This document shows, piece after piece, positions 33,352 through 41,653 of a stretch of DNA of 44,107 nt. Under the pieces are notes generated by a model. The model did no database searches and was not told where the DNA came from. It saw nothing but the letters and a program-made list of their open reading frames with translations. Location: positions 1 through 44,107 of the forward strand of contig NZ_PEBS01000048.1 of the NCBI RefSeq assembly GCF_002869965.1. Reading direction: 5' to 3'. The DNA is from Janthinobacterium sp. ROICE36 (lineage in GTDB: Bacteria > Pseudomonadota > Gammaproteobacteria > Burkholderiales > Burkholderiaceae_D). A program made the position numbers and the translations under genes. The first letter of the stretch is position 1. Every line of letters starts with the position of its first letter.

Positions 33352-34143
33352 TCAAGCGCCCGTGATGTCAGTCAATTGCTCGCGCCAGCCCAGTCCGGCC
33401 ACGGTGTCGCTGACGGGACGGTATTCGCAGCCGACCCAGCCCGCGTAGCCGACCTGATCCAGCAGTCTGAATATGTGGCGGTAATTGATCTCGCCCGTGC
33501 CCGGTTCGTGGCGGCCCGGCGTGTCGGCGATCTGGATGTGGCGGATCAAGGGCAGCAGGGCACGGATGGTGTTGCTCAGTTCGCCCTCCATGCGTTGCAT
33601 GTGATAAATGTCGTATTGCAGGAAAACATTGCTGCGCTGGCAGTCGGCGATGATGTCGGCGGCCTGCTGGCTACGGTTCAGAAAGTAAGCGGGCATGTCG
33701 TAGTGGTTGATCGGCTCGATCAGCACATTGATACCATGCGGACGGCAGGCGTCGGCCGCATATTGCAGGTTGCCGATCAGGCTTTGTCGCGCTCGCTCCA
33801 GGCTCATGCCGGGCGGCCCAATGCCGGCCATGCAGTGCAGCTGTTTCGCCCCGAGCGCCAGTGCGTAGTCGAGCGCCAGTTGCACGTTGCTGCGGAATTC
33901 TTCACCCCGGCGCGGATCGCAGGCGATGCCCCGTTCACCGTGTTCCCAGTCGCCGGGCGGGAAGTTGAACACGGCCAGCTGCAGATGGTGGCGCTCCAGC
34001 CGCATGGCGATCTGCCGCGCCTCGACGGCATAGGGAAACAGGAATTCGACGGCATCGAAGCCCGCCTCCCTGGCGGCGGCAAAGCGGTCCAGGAAGGGCA
34101 GTTCGGTAAACATCGTGCTGAGGTTGGCAGCAAAGTTCGGCAT
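33352..34143 (-). CDS. hyi: Hydroxypyruvate isomerase family TIM-barrel protein
   Basis: A 263-residue protein of the Hyi/OtnI branch of xylose-isomerase-like TIM barrels. Recognised by FAANLSTMFTELPFLDRFAA at the N-terminus, FNFPPGDWEHGERGIACDP, LIEPINHYDMPAYFLNRSQQ (a metal-binding Glu) and the signature HIQIADTPGRHEPGTGEINY, then VGCEYRP with the second catalytic Glu. Hyi interconverts hydroxypyruvate and tartronate semialdehyde; OtnI acts on 2-oxo-tetronate, and sequence alone does not decide between them. No glyoxylate carboligase or reductase gene is next to it. ATG 34143 gives the standard length. Confidence 0.88.
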   Translation of the reverse strand: MPNFAANLSTMFTELPFLDRFAAAREAGFDAVEFLFPYAVEARQIAMRLERHHLQLAVFNFPPGDWEHGERGIACDPRRGEEFRSNVQLALDYALALGAKQLHCMAGIGPPGMSLERARQSLIGNLQYAADACRPHGINVLIEPINHYDMPAYFLNRSQQAADIIADCQRSNVFLQYDIYHMQRMEGELSNTIRALLPLIRHIQIADTPGRHEPGTGEINYRHIFRLLDQVGYAGWVGCEYRPVSDTVAGLGWREQLTDITGA

Positions 34144-34206
34144 GGCAGCACGCAGGTGAGGATGATGGACGCTATCCTAGCCCAAATCGGCAAATGGTGG
34201 CGTGCA

Positions 34207-34245
34207 TAAAAAAACCGTTCCAGAAGCAAGTTCTGGAACGGTTTT
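34207..34245 (-). terminator. Rho-independent terminator behind rhlE
   Basis: AAAACCGTTCCAGAA (34211-34225) and TTCTGGAACGGTTTT (34231-34245) form a perfect 15-bp stem with a GCAAG loop. On the minus strand it continues into a T run (complement of A 34208-34214). It lies 33 bases after the rhlE stop. Confidence 0.93.
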
Positions 34246-34277
34246 CTATTCCTGCGATATCCGCTTAGGATCGGATA

Positions 34278-35651
34278 TTAGCGGCCGCGGCCGCCGGAAC
34301 GATGATTCGCTGCCGAACGCGGCGCATTGCCGCTGCGGTTGCCACCGCCACCGCCGCCGCCCGCCGGGCCGGCGCTGCGTGGCTTGGCGCCGCTACCGCC
34401 GGTTTTCACGCGCACCACGGCGCCAGCTGGCGCGCGGCTGTTGTTGCGGTGACCGCCGGTGCCGCTGCGCAATTGCACAGGCTGGGCGCGGGCGTTCAGG
34501 TCTGGCTCGAAGCCTTCGATGACTTCGCGCGGCAGGGTTTGCTTGATCAGCTTTTCGATGTCTTTCAACATTTCGTGCTCGTCCACGCAGACCAGCGATA
34601 CGGCTTCGCCCTTGGCGCCGGCACGGCCCGTGCGGCCGATACGGTGCACATAGTCTTCCGGAATGTTCGGCAAGTCGTAGTTGACGACGTGCGGCAACTG
34701 GTCGATATCGATACCGCGCGCGGCGATGTCGGTGGCGACCAGCACTTGCAGGCTGCCATCCTTGAACTCGGACAGCGCGCGCGTGCGCGCCGACTGGCTC
34801 TTGTTGCCGTGGATGGCCAGGGCGCCGATGCCGTCCGCGCCCAGTTGCTCGACCAGTTTATTGGCGCCGTGCTTGGTGCGCGTAAACACCAGTACTTGCG
34901 TCCAGTTGTTCGATTTGATCAGGTAGGACAGCATCGGGTGCTTCTTGTCGCGGTCGACCGGATGGATTTTTTGCTGGATCACTTCCACGGTCGAATTGCG
35001 GCGCGCCACTTCGATCATGGCTGGCTTGTTCAGCAAGCCGTCGGCCAGGGCCTTGATCTCTTCCGAGAACGTGGCCGAGAACAGCAGGTTCTGGCGTTTC
35101 GGCGGCAACACGGCCAGCACTTTCTTGATGTCGCGGATGAAGCCCATGTCGAGCATGCGGTCGGCTTCGTCCAGGATCAGGATTTCCACTTTCGACAGGT
35201 CAACCGTGCCCTGGCCCATGTGGTCCAGCAAACGGCCTGGCGTGGCGACGAGCACGTCGACGCCGTGTTTCAGCTGCTTGATTTGCGGGTTGATGCCGAC
35301 GCCGCCGAAGATCACGGTCGAGTTCAGCTTGGTGTATTTGCCATAAGTGCGCACGCTTTCCTCGACCTGCGCGGCGAGTTCGCGCGTCGGTGCCAGGATC
35401 AGGGCGCGGATCGGGCGCGTGGAAGTGTTGCTGGTGATGGCCGCGCCATTCGCGTCAGTCGACAGGCGGTGCAGCAAGGGCAGGGTGAAACCGGCCGTCT
35501 TGCCGGTGCCGGTTTGTGCACCGGCCAGCAAGTCGCCGCCAGCCAGCACGGCGGGAATCGCCTGCGTCTGGATCGGGGTCGGCACGGTGTAGCCGTGTTC
35601 GGTAACGGCACGTACGATAGCGTCGGACAATCCGAGAGAGGAAAAGGACAT
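34278..35651 (-). CDS. rhlE: DEAD-box ATP-dependent RNA helicase RhlE
   Basis: A 457-residue RNA helicase. All motifs are present: the Q motif (PTPIQTQAIP), AQTGTGKT, PTRELA, DEAD, SATF, and HRIGRTGR in the second RecA lobe. The C-terminal tail (about 385-457) is a Gly/Arg/Ser-rich RNA-binding extension (RSGTGGHRNNSR, GGGGGGNRSG) as in RhlE. It remodels RNA in ribosome assembly and cold adaptation. MSFSSLGLSD at 35651 is the family start; the frame upstream to 35861 has no homology. The 227-base gap upstream may include a leader. Confidence 0.94.
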   Translation of the reverse strand: MSFSSLGLSDAIVRAVTEHGYTVPTPIQTQAIPAVLAGGDLLAGAQTGTGKTAGFTLPLLHRLSTDANGAAITSNTSTRPIRALILAPTRELAAQVEESVRTYGKYTKLNSTVIFGGVGINPQIKQLKHGVDVLVATPGRLLDHMGQGTVDLSKVEILILDEADRMLDMGFIRDIKKVLAVLPPKRQNLLFSATFSEEIKALADGLLNKPAMIEVARRNSTVEVIQQKIHPVDRDKKHPMLSYLIKSNNWTQVLVFTRTKHGANKLVEQLGADGIGALAIHGNKSQSARTRALSEFKDGSLQVLVATDIAARGIDIDQLPHVVNYDLPNIPEDYVHRIGRTGRAGAKGEAVSLVCVDEHEMLKDIEKLIKQTLPREVIEGFEPDLNARAQPVQLRSGTGGHRNNSRAPAGAVVRVKTGGSGAKPRSAGPAGGGGGGGNRSGNAPRSAANHRSGGRGR

Positions 35652-35878
35652 GGTAACTTTATTGTGAGATCGGCCTGTCGCCATCGGGGGGCGCCAGTCG
35701 CAGGCAATCAGATTAGGGGTCGAAAGACAGCGGCAAGGGGACTGGTCATATGTGCCGCACACGCGAAGTATAACAGCATGGCAAAAATGCGCCGGGTTTG
35801 TTTCAAGTTGGCAATGCCAAAAGTAAAGAAAACGGGTGATCGGCGCGCTGGGCCCTGTCATTTGTCATGGCATGGAGC

Positions 35879-36130
35879 CTAGTCGTCGATCTCCTCCACT
35901 GTGTAGCGCACGCCCTGCGCATCGAGGTAGGCGCGCACGGCGTCCAGGCCGTGCCACGGGTCCGGACGCAGATGCTGGCATATATACAGGCCATGGTCGT
36001 TCAGCCGGACGTCGGTGTCGGGCATGGCGCCGGGCGCGCGCGGCGCCTGCGGCCGTGTCGCCAGCAGCTGCGTAATGTGCTGGCGCTGTTCCTGCGTCAG
36101 GCTGGCCGTGACCCTGAATTCAAATCCCAT
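35879..36130 (-). CDS. Small protein of unknown function
   Basis: An 83-residue acidic soluble protein (MGFEFRVTASLTQEQRQHIT to YLDAQGVRYTVEEIDD), with strand-helix-strand character and no signal peptide. AAGGAG precedes ATG 36130 and fixes the start; the frame extends to 36259 without support. No family recognised. It is divergent from the YcaC-type hydrolase gene with a 216-base AT-rich gap. Confidence 0.65.
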   Translation of the reverse strand: MGFEFRVTASLTQEQRQHITQLLATRPQAPRAPGAMPDTDVRLNDHGLYICQHLRPDPWHGLDAVRAYLDAQGVRYTVEEIDD

Positions 36131-36346
36131 GTTTTCTCCTTGATGTGCAGCGTGTTGCTGCGCCTGTTTCCTATCATCGAAAAAATTGCATATAGCTTGG
36201 CATTCTTTCCGTTTTTTTTCAAAGTATCTCGTCCATACTGCATGGCACTGGCCCGGCACACCCAGCGTGACGCAAGGGCAGGAGCAGAAGCGCTGTACAA
36301 GGAAAGTCCCTTTTTATATTCAATTCTTTTCACTAAGAAAAACATC

Positions 36347-37000
36347 ATGCCTGTCGCTACCGCCCAAGCCGCACAAAAACTGCTGACCCCTAACGATCAT
36401 ACCCTGATCATGATCGATCACCAGTCGCAGATGGCGTTCGCCACCCGCTCCATCGACCTGGCCTTGCTGCGCAACAACGCGGCCGTGATGGCCAAGGCGG
36501 CGTTTGAATTCAAGGTGCCCACGATTCTGACGACGGTGGCGGCCAAATCCTTTTCCGGCCCGATCTTCGATGAAATCCAGTCCGTCTTCCCGGAACAGGC
36601 GCCGGTCGACCGCAGCACGATGAACACCTGGGAAGATGCGCGCATCGCCGACAAGGTGAATGGCTACGGCAAGGGCAAGATCGTGCTGGCCGGCCTGTGG
36701 ACGTCCGTCTGCATCGTCGGCCCCGCGCTGTCGGCGCTGGAGCAGGGATTCGAGGTGTATGTGATCGCCGACGCCAGCGGCGACGTCTCCGACGAAGCCC
36801 ATGCGATGGCCATGCAGCGCATGTTGCAGGCGGGCGCACAGCCGATGACGTCCGTGCAGTATTTGCTGGAGCTGCAGCGCGACTGGGCCCGCAGCGAGAC
36901 CTACGACGAAACGGTGGCGACGGCCGTGGCGCACGGCGGCGGCTATGGCCTGGGCTTGATCGACGTCACATCCATGTTCAACGCCAGCGAAGGCCATTGA
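36347..37000 (+). CDS. YcaC-type cysteine hydrolase (isochorismatase family)
   Basis: A 217-residue isochorismatase-fold hydrolase. The catalytic triad is seen as Asp in LIMIDHQSQM, a Lys near AAKSFSGPIF, and Cys in LWTSVCIVGPALSAL. It follows E. coli YcaC closely in layout (TILTTVAAKSFSGP, EQGFEVYVIADASGDVSDEA); the YcaC substrate is unknown, though relatives act on amides. ATG 36347 is the only start giving the family length; the frame is open much further upstream. It is 45 bases ahead of an amidohydrolase gene, a pairing that suggests a short amide- or formamide-breaking route. Confidence 0.9.
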   Translation: MPVATAQAAQKLLTPNDHTLIMIDHQSQMAFATRSIDLALLRNNAAVMAKAAFEFKVPTILTTVAAKSFSGPIFDEIQSVFPEQAPVDRSTMNTWEDARIADKVNGYGKGKIVLAGLWTSVCIVGPALSALEQGFEVYVIADASGDVSDEAHAMAMQRMLQAGAQPMTSVQYLLELQRDWARSETYDETVATAVAHGGGYGLGLIDVTSMFNASEGH

Positions 37001-37045
37001 TTGTTCATCGATGTATCGTCCAGCACCTGATTCCGGAGAACCAGC

Positions 37046-38896
37046 ATGAGCGCAAGCGCGTTCTTACTCAATGGCCGTTTCCACACGGTCGACCGGACGC
37101 AGCCGCTGGCGTCCGCCATCGCCATCGCCGATGGCAAACTCCTCGCCGTGGGCGACGTTGAAGACGTGATGCGCCATCGCGGTCCCGCTACGCAGCTGAT
37201 CGACCTGGCTGGCCGCACGGTGATTCCCGGCCTGAACGACTCGCATTTGCACCTGATACGGGGCGGCTTGAACTACAACCTGGAATTGCGCTGGGAAGGC
37301 GTGCCCTCGCTGGCCGACGCCTTGCGCATGCTCAGAGAGCAAGCGCTGCGCACGCCGAATCCGCAAGGGGTGCGCGTGGTGGGCGGCTGGACGGAGTTCC
37401 AGTTCGCGGAAAAACGCATGCCGACCCTGGACGAAATCAACGCGGCCGCGCCCGATACGCCCGTTTTTATCCTGCCCCTGTACGACCGCGCGCTGCTGAA
37501 CCGCGCCGCCCTGCGCGCCGTCGGCTACGATAAAAATACGCCGAACCCGCCGGGCGGCGAAATCGTGCGCGACGCGGCCGGCAACCCGACCGGCTTTCTG
37601 ATCGCCCGCCCGAACGCCATGATTTTATATGCGACCCTGGCGCAAGTCCCGAAGCTGCCGCTGGAATGGCAAGTCAATTCCACGCGCCAGTTCATGCGCG
37701 AACTGAACCGGCTCGGCATCACCAGCGCCATCGACGCGGGCGGCGGCTTCCAGAATTATCCCGAGGATTACGCCGTCGTCGACGAGCTGGCGCAAAAGCA
37801 GCAGCTGACCATCCGCATCGCCTACAACCTGTTCACGCAACACAAGGGCGCCGAATTACAGGATTTCCAGAAGTGGACCGGCATGCTGAAACCCGGTGAC
37901 GGCACGGACTTTTACCGGCATAACGGCGCCGGCGAGATGCTGGTGTTTTCCGCCGCCGATTTCGAGGATTTCCTCGAACCGCGCCCGGAACTGGCGGCCG
38001 GCATGGAAGACGCGCTGGAAAAGGTCGTGCGCCACCTGGTCGAGCAGCGCTGGCCCTTCCGCCTGCATGCCACCTATGACGAATCGATCAGCCGCATGCT
38101 CGACGTGTTCGAAAAGGTCAACCGCGACACGCCGTTCGCCGGCCTGCACTGGCTGTTCGACCATGCGGAAACCATCAGCCCGCGCAATATCGACAGGCTC
38201 AGGGCGCTGGGCGGCGGCATCGCCATCCAGCACCGCATGGCTTTCCAGGGCGAATACTTTGTCGAGCGCTATGGCTTTGATGCAGCCAAGGCCACGCCGC
38301 CCTTGCAGCGCATGCTGGATGCGGGCGTACCGGTCGGCGGCGGCACGGATGCGACCAGGGTGGCCAGCCACAACCCGTGGACAGCGCTGTACTGGCTGGT
38401 GTCGGGACGCACCGTGGGCGGCCTGGCCCTGACGGAGGCGGCGGGCAGATTGTCGCGCGACACGGCGCTGGAACTGTGGACGGCCGGCAGCGCCTGGTTT
38501 TCCAGTGAGCAAGGCAAGAAGGGCTGCATCCGCGCGGGCATGTTGGCCGACCTTGCCGTACTGTCGGCCGTTTACTTTACAGTGCCGGAAGAGGCGATCA
38601 AGCGCATTGAATCCGTGCTGACCATGGTGGGCGGCAAGATCGTCTACGGCCAGGGGCCATTTTCCTCGCTGGCGCCGCCACCGATTCCCGTGCTGCCCGA
38701 GTGGTCGCCCGTGCGCGCGGTGCCGGGCCATTACCGTCCTGCGGCCAGGCCGGCGCAAGCCTTGCTGCCGCAGCAGTGCGCGGGCGCCTGCGGCGTGCAC
38801 GCACATGCCCACGACCGGGCGCGCCAGTCGGCCGTGCCGATCAGCGATTTTTCCGGCTTCTGGGGCACGCTGGGCTGTAGCTGCTTCGCCTTCTAG
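37046..38896 (+). CDS. YtcJ-type amidohydrolase with His/Cys-rich C-terminal tail
   Basis: A 616-residue metal-dependent amidohydrolase. The metal site begins with DSHLHL (around residues 68-73); further features are TSAIDAGGGFQNYPEDY, FRLHATYDES, HWLFDHAETI and the aspartate motif GGGTDATRV. The family includes N-substituted formamide deformylases and many of unknown substrate. After residue 560 there is an unusual tail with QQCAGACGVHAHAHDRA and ending FWGTLGCSCFAF; it is rich in Cys and His and could bind an extra metal. GGAG eight bases before ATG 37046 supports the start. It probably shares a transcript with the YcaC-type hydrolase and converges with the tad genes. Confidence 0.88.
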   Translation: MSASAFLLNGRFHTVDRTQPLASAIAIADGKLLAVGDVEDVMRHRGPATQLIDLAGRTVIPGLNDSHLHLIRGGLNYNLELRWEGVPSLADALRMLREQALRTPNPQGVRVVGGWTEFQFAEKRMPTLDEINAAAPDTPVFILPLYDRALLNRAALRAVGYDKNTPNPPGGEIVRDAAGNPTGFLIARPNAMILYATLAQVPKLPLEWQVNSTRQFMRELNRLGITSAIDAGGGFQNYPEDYAVVDELAQKQQLTIRIAYNLFTQHKGAELQDFQKWTGMLKPGDGTDFYRHNGAGEMLVFSAADFEDFLEPRPELAAGMEDALEKVVRHLVEQRWPFRLHATYDESISRMLDVFEKVNRDTPFAGLHWLFDHAETISPRNIDRLRALGGGIAIQHRMAFQGEYFVERYGFDAAKATPPLQRMLDAGVPVGGGTDATRVASHNPWTALYWLVSGRTVGGLALTEAAGRLSRDTALELWTAGSAWFSSEQGKKGCIRAGMLADLAVLSAVYFTVPEEAIKRIESVLTMVGGKIVYGQGPFSSLAPPPIPVLPEWSPVRAVPGHYRPAARPAQALLPQQCAGACGVHAHAHDRARQSAVPISDFSGFWGTLGCSCFAF

Positions 38897-38910
38897 CAGG
38901 CGACCAGACG

Positions 38911-40275
38911 CTATTTGGAAATGCGCAGGATGGCCGAGGCGAGTCGCGTGAAACAGGGGCTCAGATCGCTCTCGGTGGCCGCGTAGCAGTACAGGCCCAT
39001 GGGCTCGGCCGGCTTGCGGCAACGCGTAGGCGCATCGCTCGTGTTGGCCATGCAGCGCAACAAGTCTTCGCCGATTTCATTGTCCGGCCCTGCCTTGTCC
39101 TTCAGCGCGGCTCCCATGCCCAGGGTAAAGATGTAGGTTTTTTCCAGGCGCGCTTTGCTGGCCATCGCTTCTGCCAGGTTGCGCGATGCACGGTGCATAT
39201 TGGTCCACTGGAGTTTTCTGGTGGACATATCGTTGCTCACCGCGCGCGGCGTAGTGGTCACGATGGGGAATTCGCGCAGCATCACATCGTCGGCCTTGGC
39301 CTGAACATTGTGCGCGTTATACCAGGCCGGTAATTTACTGATCAGGTTTCTAGCGCAATAGGTCTCGGGCGCGAGCTTGGTGCTGGTTGAATCGATACGG
39401 TACAGTCCATCTGTCGCAAAACCGCTCGATGGTAAGTCATCGTACACGGCCAGCGCCCCAGCGGTCGTGCAGTTGCCACTCATGCTGGGGAAAAAGTAAG
39501 AGGAAAAGGCGGACGGAGATCCATCGGAAAAGAACACGATGACGCGCAGGCTGGAGCGATTGCTCTGGCTGATGCCCTTGAGTTGATCGAGGGCATTCCA
39601 CATGCCTTCCGAGTAATTCGTGCCGCCTTCAAACTTGTAGGCATTAATGGAATTGGTAGCCAGCGTGCGATTGAAACCGCGATCGCTTGTCTTGATCGGC
39701 AGATCGACTTGCGCACCGCTGGCAAAATGCAGGAGGCCGACGCGGTCCACGGTGGAATTGAATTTGTTCAGGAATGACTTGCCCGCCGCCCGGACGGCGG
39801 CGGCATAGGGTTCCAGCGACCCCGACGTATCCATCACCAGCACCATGTCCAGGTCTTTGCGGATGGTTTGCGCGCTGGCGGCCACGTTCAGGGTCTTGAA
39901 ACCGAGTATGCCCATCAGCGAGACGGGCAGGGAGGCGGTGGCCGAGACGTCGATGGTGACGGTGCCCCTGTCGAAAACCACGCCGACGGGATTGAGTACG
40001 GGAGTCGAGAGCAGGAATTTGTCGGGATAATTGATGGCAAAAAATTCCTTGGCCGACTGGCGCGCGCTGGCCCGCTGTTCCGCTTCCGAGTTGCCCGCAG
40101 TGACGCCACGCGCCGCCGCCAGGCTGGCCGAGTCGACGGCCGCATTGAGCTTGGCCTTGACGAAATAGCCGAGCGCCGAATCGATGGCCAGGCCCGCCGA
40201 GGCGATCAGGACGACGGCCGACAGCGCCACCATGATCAGCACTTGGCCGCTTTGCCGCTTGTGTGGAATGCGCAT
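38911..40275 (-). CDS. TadG-type pilus assembly protein with von Willebrand A domain
   Basis: A 454-residue protein. The N-terminal helix (VLIMVALSAVVLIASAGLAI) with preceding basic residues (MRIPHKRQSGQ) is the TadG/Flp-type anchor. A von Willebrand A domain occupies about 140-440, with MIDAS motif DTSGS and FFSDGSPSAF. TadG-like proteins serve Flp pili as minor pilin or surface adhesin. Its ATG overlaps the stop of the preceding gene (TGATG), so it is the last of three coupled genes. An even number of Cys (about six) could form disulfides. Confidence 0.88.
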   Translation of the reverse strand: MRIPHKRQSGQVLIMVALSAVVLIASAGLAIDSALGYFVKAKLNAAVDSASLAAARGVTAGNSEAEQRASARQSAKEFFAINYPDKFLLSTPVLNPVGVVFDRGTVTIDVSATASLPVSLMGILGFKTLNVAASAQTIRKDLDMVLVMDTSGSLEPYAAAVRAAGKSFLNKFNSTVDRVGLLHFASGAQVDLPIKTSDRGFNRTLATNSINAYKFEGGTNYSEGMWNALDQLKGISQSNRSSLRVIVFFSDGSPSAFSSYFFPSMSGNCTTAGALAVYDDLPSSGFATDGLYRIDSTSTKLAPETYCARNLISKLPAWYNAHNVQAKADDVMLREFPIVTTTPRAVSNDMSTRKLQWTNMHRASRNLAEAMASKARLEKTYIFTLGMGAALKDKAGPDNEIGEDLLRCMANTSDAPTRCRKPAEPMGLYCYAATESDLSPCFTRLASAILRISK

Positions 40276-40889
40276 CAAAATATCGTCATCGAATTAAGGT
40301 TGGGCCCCAGGATGGGCGTCGTGCTGTTGCCAATTTTCAATGTACCGAACAGCATGTCGAAATTATAGAAAGTCTCCACGGCATAAATCAGTTCGCCGTC
40401 GGACAGCTGGCCGGACATCAGTGACACTGCGGGGGCACTGTCGGCCTTGGCGATATTGGTGCACGTGCCATTGCTCCAGCTGCCGCATTGCCACACCTGG
40501 CTGGCGGGCAGGTAGCCGCTGGCCTTCGCGCCGGCGTCCCAGCGGTACTGTTCCAGCACGATATTGCGCAAGCCGCTCTTCGCCGTGTAGCCCATGATCT
40601 TGGTGATGTAGATCATGCCGCGCTTGTTCATGTCCAGCGGCGGCGTGCTGGCGGCCAGCGCATTCATGATGGCCTGGCTCGAGCCATTGAGGTCGGTGGT
40701 CGAGCGCGAGGCCAGGTTGGCGCCTTCGCGGCTGATGTTGAGCAGGATGATCTTGGCCTGGATGGCGCGCGACAGGTCGACCACCATGAACAGCAGCAGG
40801 GCCAGCAGCGGCAGCACGATGGCAAATTCCACGGCGGCGATGCCACGCGCGGCACGGCGTGGCAGAGGGAGCGAGCGCTGGCGCATCAT
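40275..40889 (-). CDS. TadE-like pseudopilin (second of operon)
   Basis: A 204-residue protein with the TadE pattern: a basic start (MRQRSLPLPRRAARG), then AAVEFAIVLPLLALLLFMVV as the pseudopilin helix with the invariant Glu, followed by a periplasmic part of about 160 residues with two Cys (VWQCGSWSNGTCTN) that could pair. TadE/TadF minor pilins are needed for Flp fibres. ATG 40889 or 40886; the gene overlaps the stop of the preceding one (ATGA) and is coupled to TadG at its end. Confidence 0.85.
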   Translation of the reverse strand: MMRQRSLPLPRRAARGIAAVEFAIVLPLLALLLFMVVDLSRAIQAKIILLNISREGANLASRSTTDLNGSSQAIMNALAASTPPLDMNKRGMIYITKIMGYTAKSGLRNIVLEQYRWDAGAKASGYLPASQVWQCGSWSNGTCTNIAKADSAPAVSLMSGQLSDGELIYAVETFYNFDMLFGTLKIGNSTTPILGPNLNSMTIF

Positions 40890-41377
40890 AGGCCGCCAAA
40901 GCTTTCATTGCGCATGGTGGCGGCCACCACGTAGGGCGCCTTGCCGTCCTTGTAGAAGGCGGCCATCATCGGCGTGGCGAATGTCCAGTCGTATGCGACG
41001 GAGATGACGACGATATCGCCCGCGTTGCCGAACATGCCGGTACTGGTGCCGCTGACGCCGTTTACCGTGATGACGGGATTGACCTTGTCGTAGATACCCA
41101 TCGAGCTATCCTTCATTTTTTGAATGACGGCCTGGTAGCGCTGCTGGTTGCTGCTGGCGGGATCGAGATTGTTGTTGCCCGTCACTGCATAGCGGGCGCC
41201 CTCGCGCACCGCATGCTGCATGGTGAGGTTGGCGAAATACGCCATGCTCAGCTCGATGATGCCTATCATCAGTAACAAGAAAACCGGTGCGATGATGGCG
41301 AATTCGACGAGGGTGGAGCCGCATTGCCTGAATCTGTCTTGCGGGGGCCGGGTGGGTGTGGCCTGGTTGAGCATCAT
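40886..41377 (-). CDS. TadE-like pseudopilin (first of operon)
   Basis: A 163-residue protein with the TadE signature CGSTLVEFAIIAPVFLLLMI (helix with invariant Glu) and the following LSMAYFANLTMQHAVREGAR, which is typical of TadE. The C-terminal part is beta-prone (VNPVITVNGVSG, GDIVVISVAYDW). ATG 41377 (MMLNQ) or 41374; a GGATA motif lies upstream. First of three translationally coupled genes; no tadA, tadB, tadC, cpaF, flp or rcpA gene is in the window, so the set is an orphan here. Confidence 0.88.
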   Translation of the reverse strand: MMLNQATPTRPPQDRFRQCGSTLVEFAIIAPVFLLLMIGIIELSMAYFANLTMQHAVREGARYAVTGNNNLDPASSNQQRYQAVIQKMKDSSMGIYDKVNPVITVNGVSGTSTGMFGNAGDIVVISVAYDWTFATPMMAAFYKDGKAPYVVAATMRNESFGGL

Positions 41378-41653
41378 GTATGGTATCCGTATCAAGGCTC
41401 GCGCCGGCATCGGTGTGATGGCGGGCCTGTTGCCCTATGGCGGCCTTCATTGTATCTCGCTTCGAGTGCGCAAGGTTGGCATTGAAATGCATATAAATCA
41501 AGTTCATTGTATTTAATGTAGTTAATGGAGTGCTCTATACCCCCTGATTAACGTTCCTGAGAGTAAGATACTGAGGCTTAAGAAATTAAAAAATAATTAA
41601 CCATTGTCCTGGCGACCCAGTCGATGGTGTTTTTGGAAAGTGAATAAATCAGC
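41378..41653. other. Divergent intergenic region, AT-rich, no gene seen
   Basis: The 276 bases between the TadE-like and sensor kinase genes include a strongly AT-rich part (about 41470-41610). Promoters for the tad operon and the kinase should lie here, but no clear -35/-10 pair stands out in either direction. I see no open frame with a ribosome site. Confidence 0.5.

Noticed and set aside
35652..35861. Seventy-codon N-terminal extension of RhlE
   Set aside because: No similarity to helicase N-termini, Cys-rich nonsense-like composition; MSFSSLGLSD at 35651 is the usual start of the family.
36243..36258. TGGCACTGGCCCGGCA upstream of the YcaC-type hydrolase as a second sigma-54 promoter
   Set aside because: GG-N10-GC spacing is right, but the -12 part reads CGGC where TTGC is needed, and there is no dyad upstream. 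It is more likely chance in GC-rich sequence.
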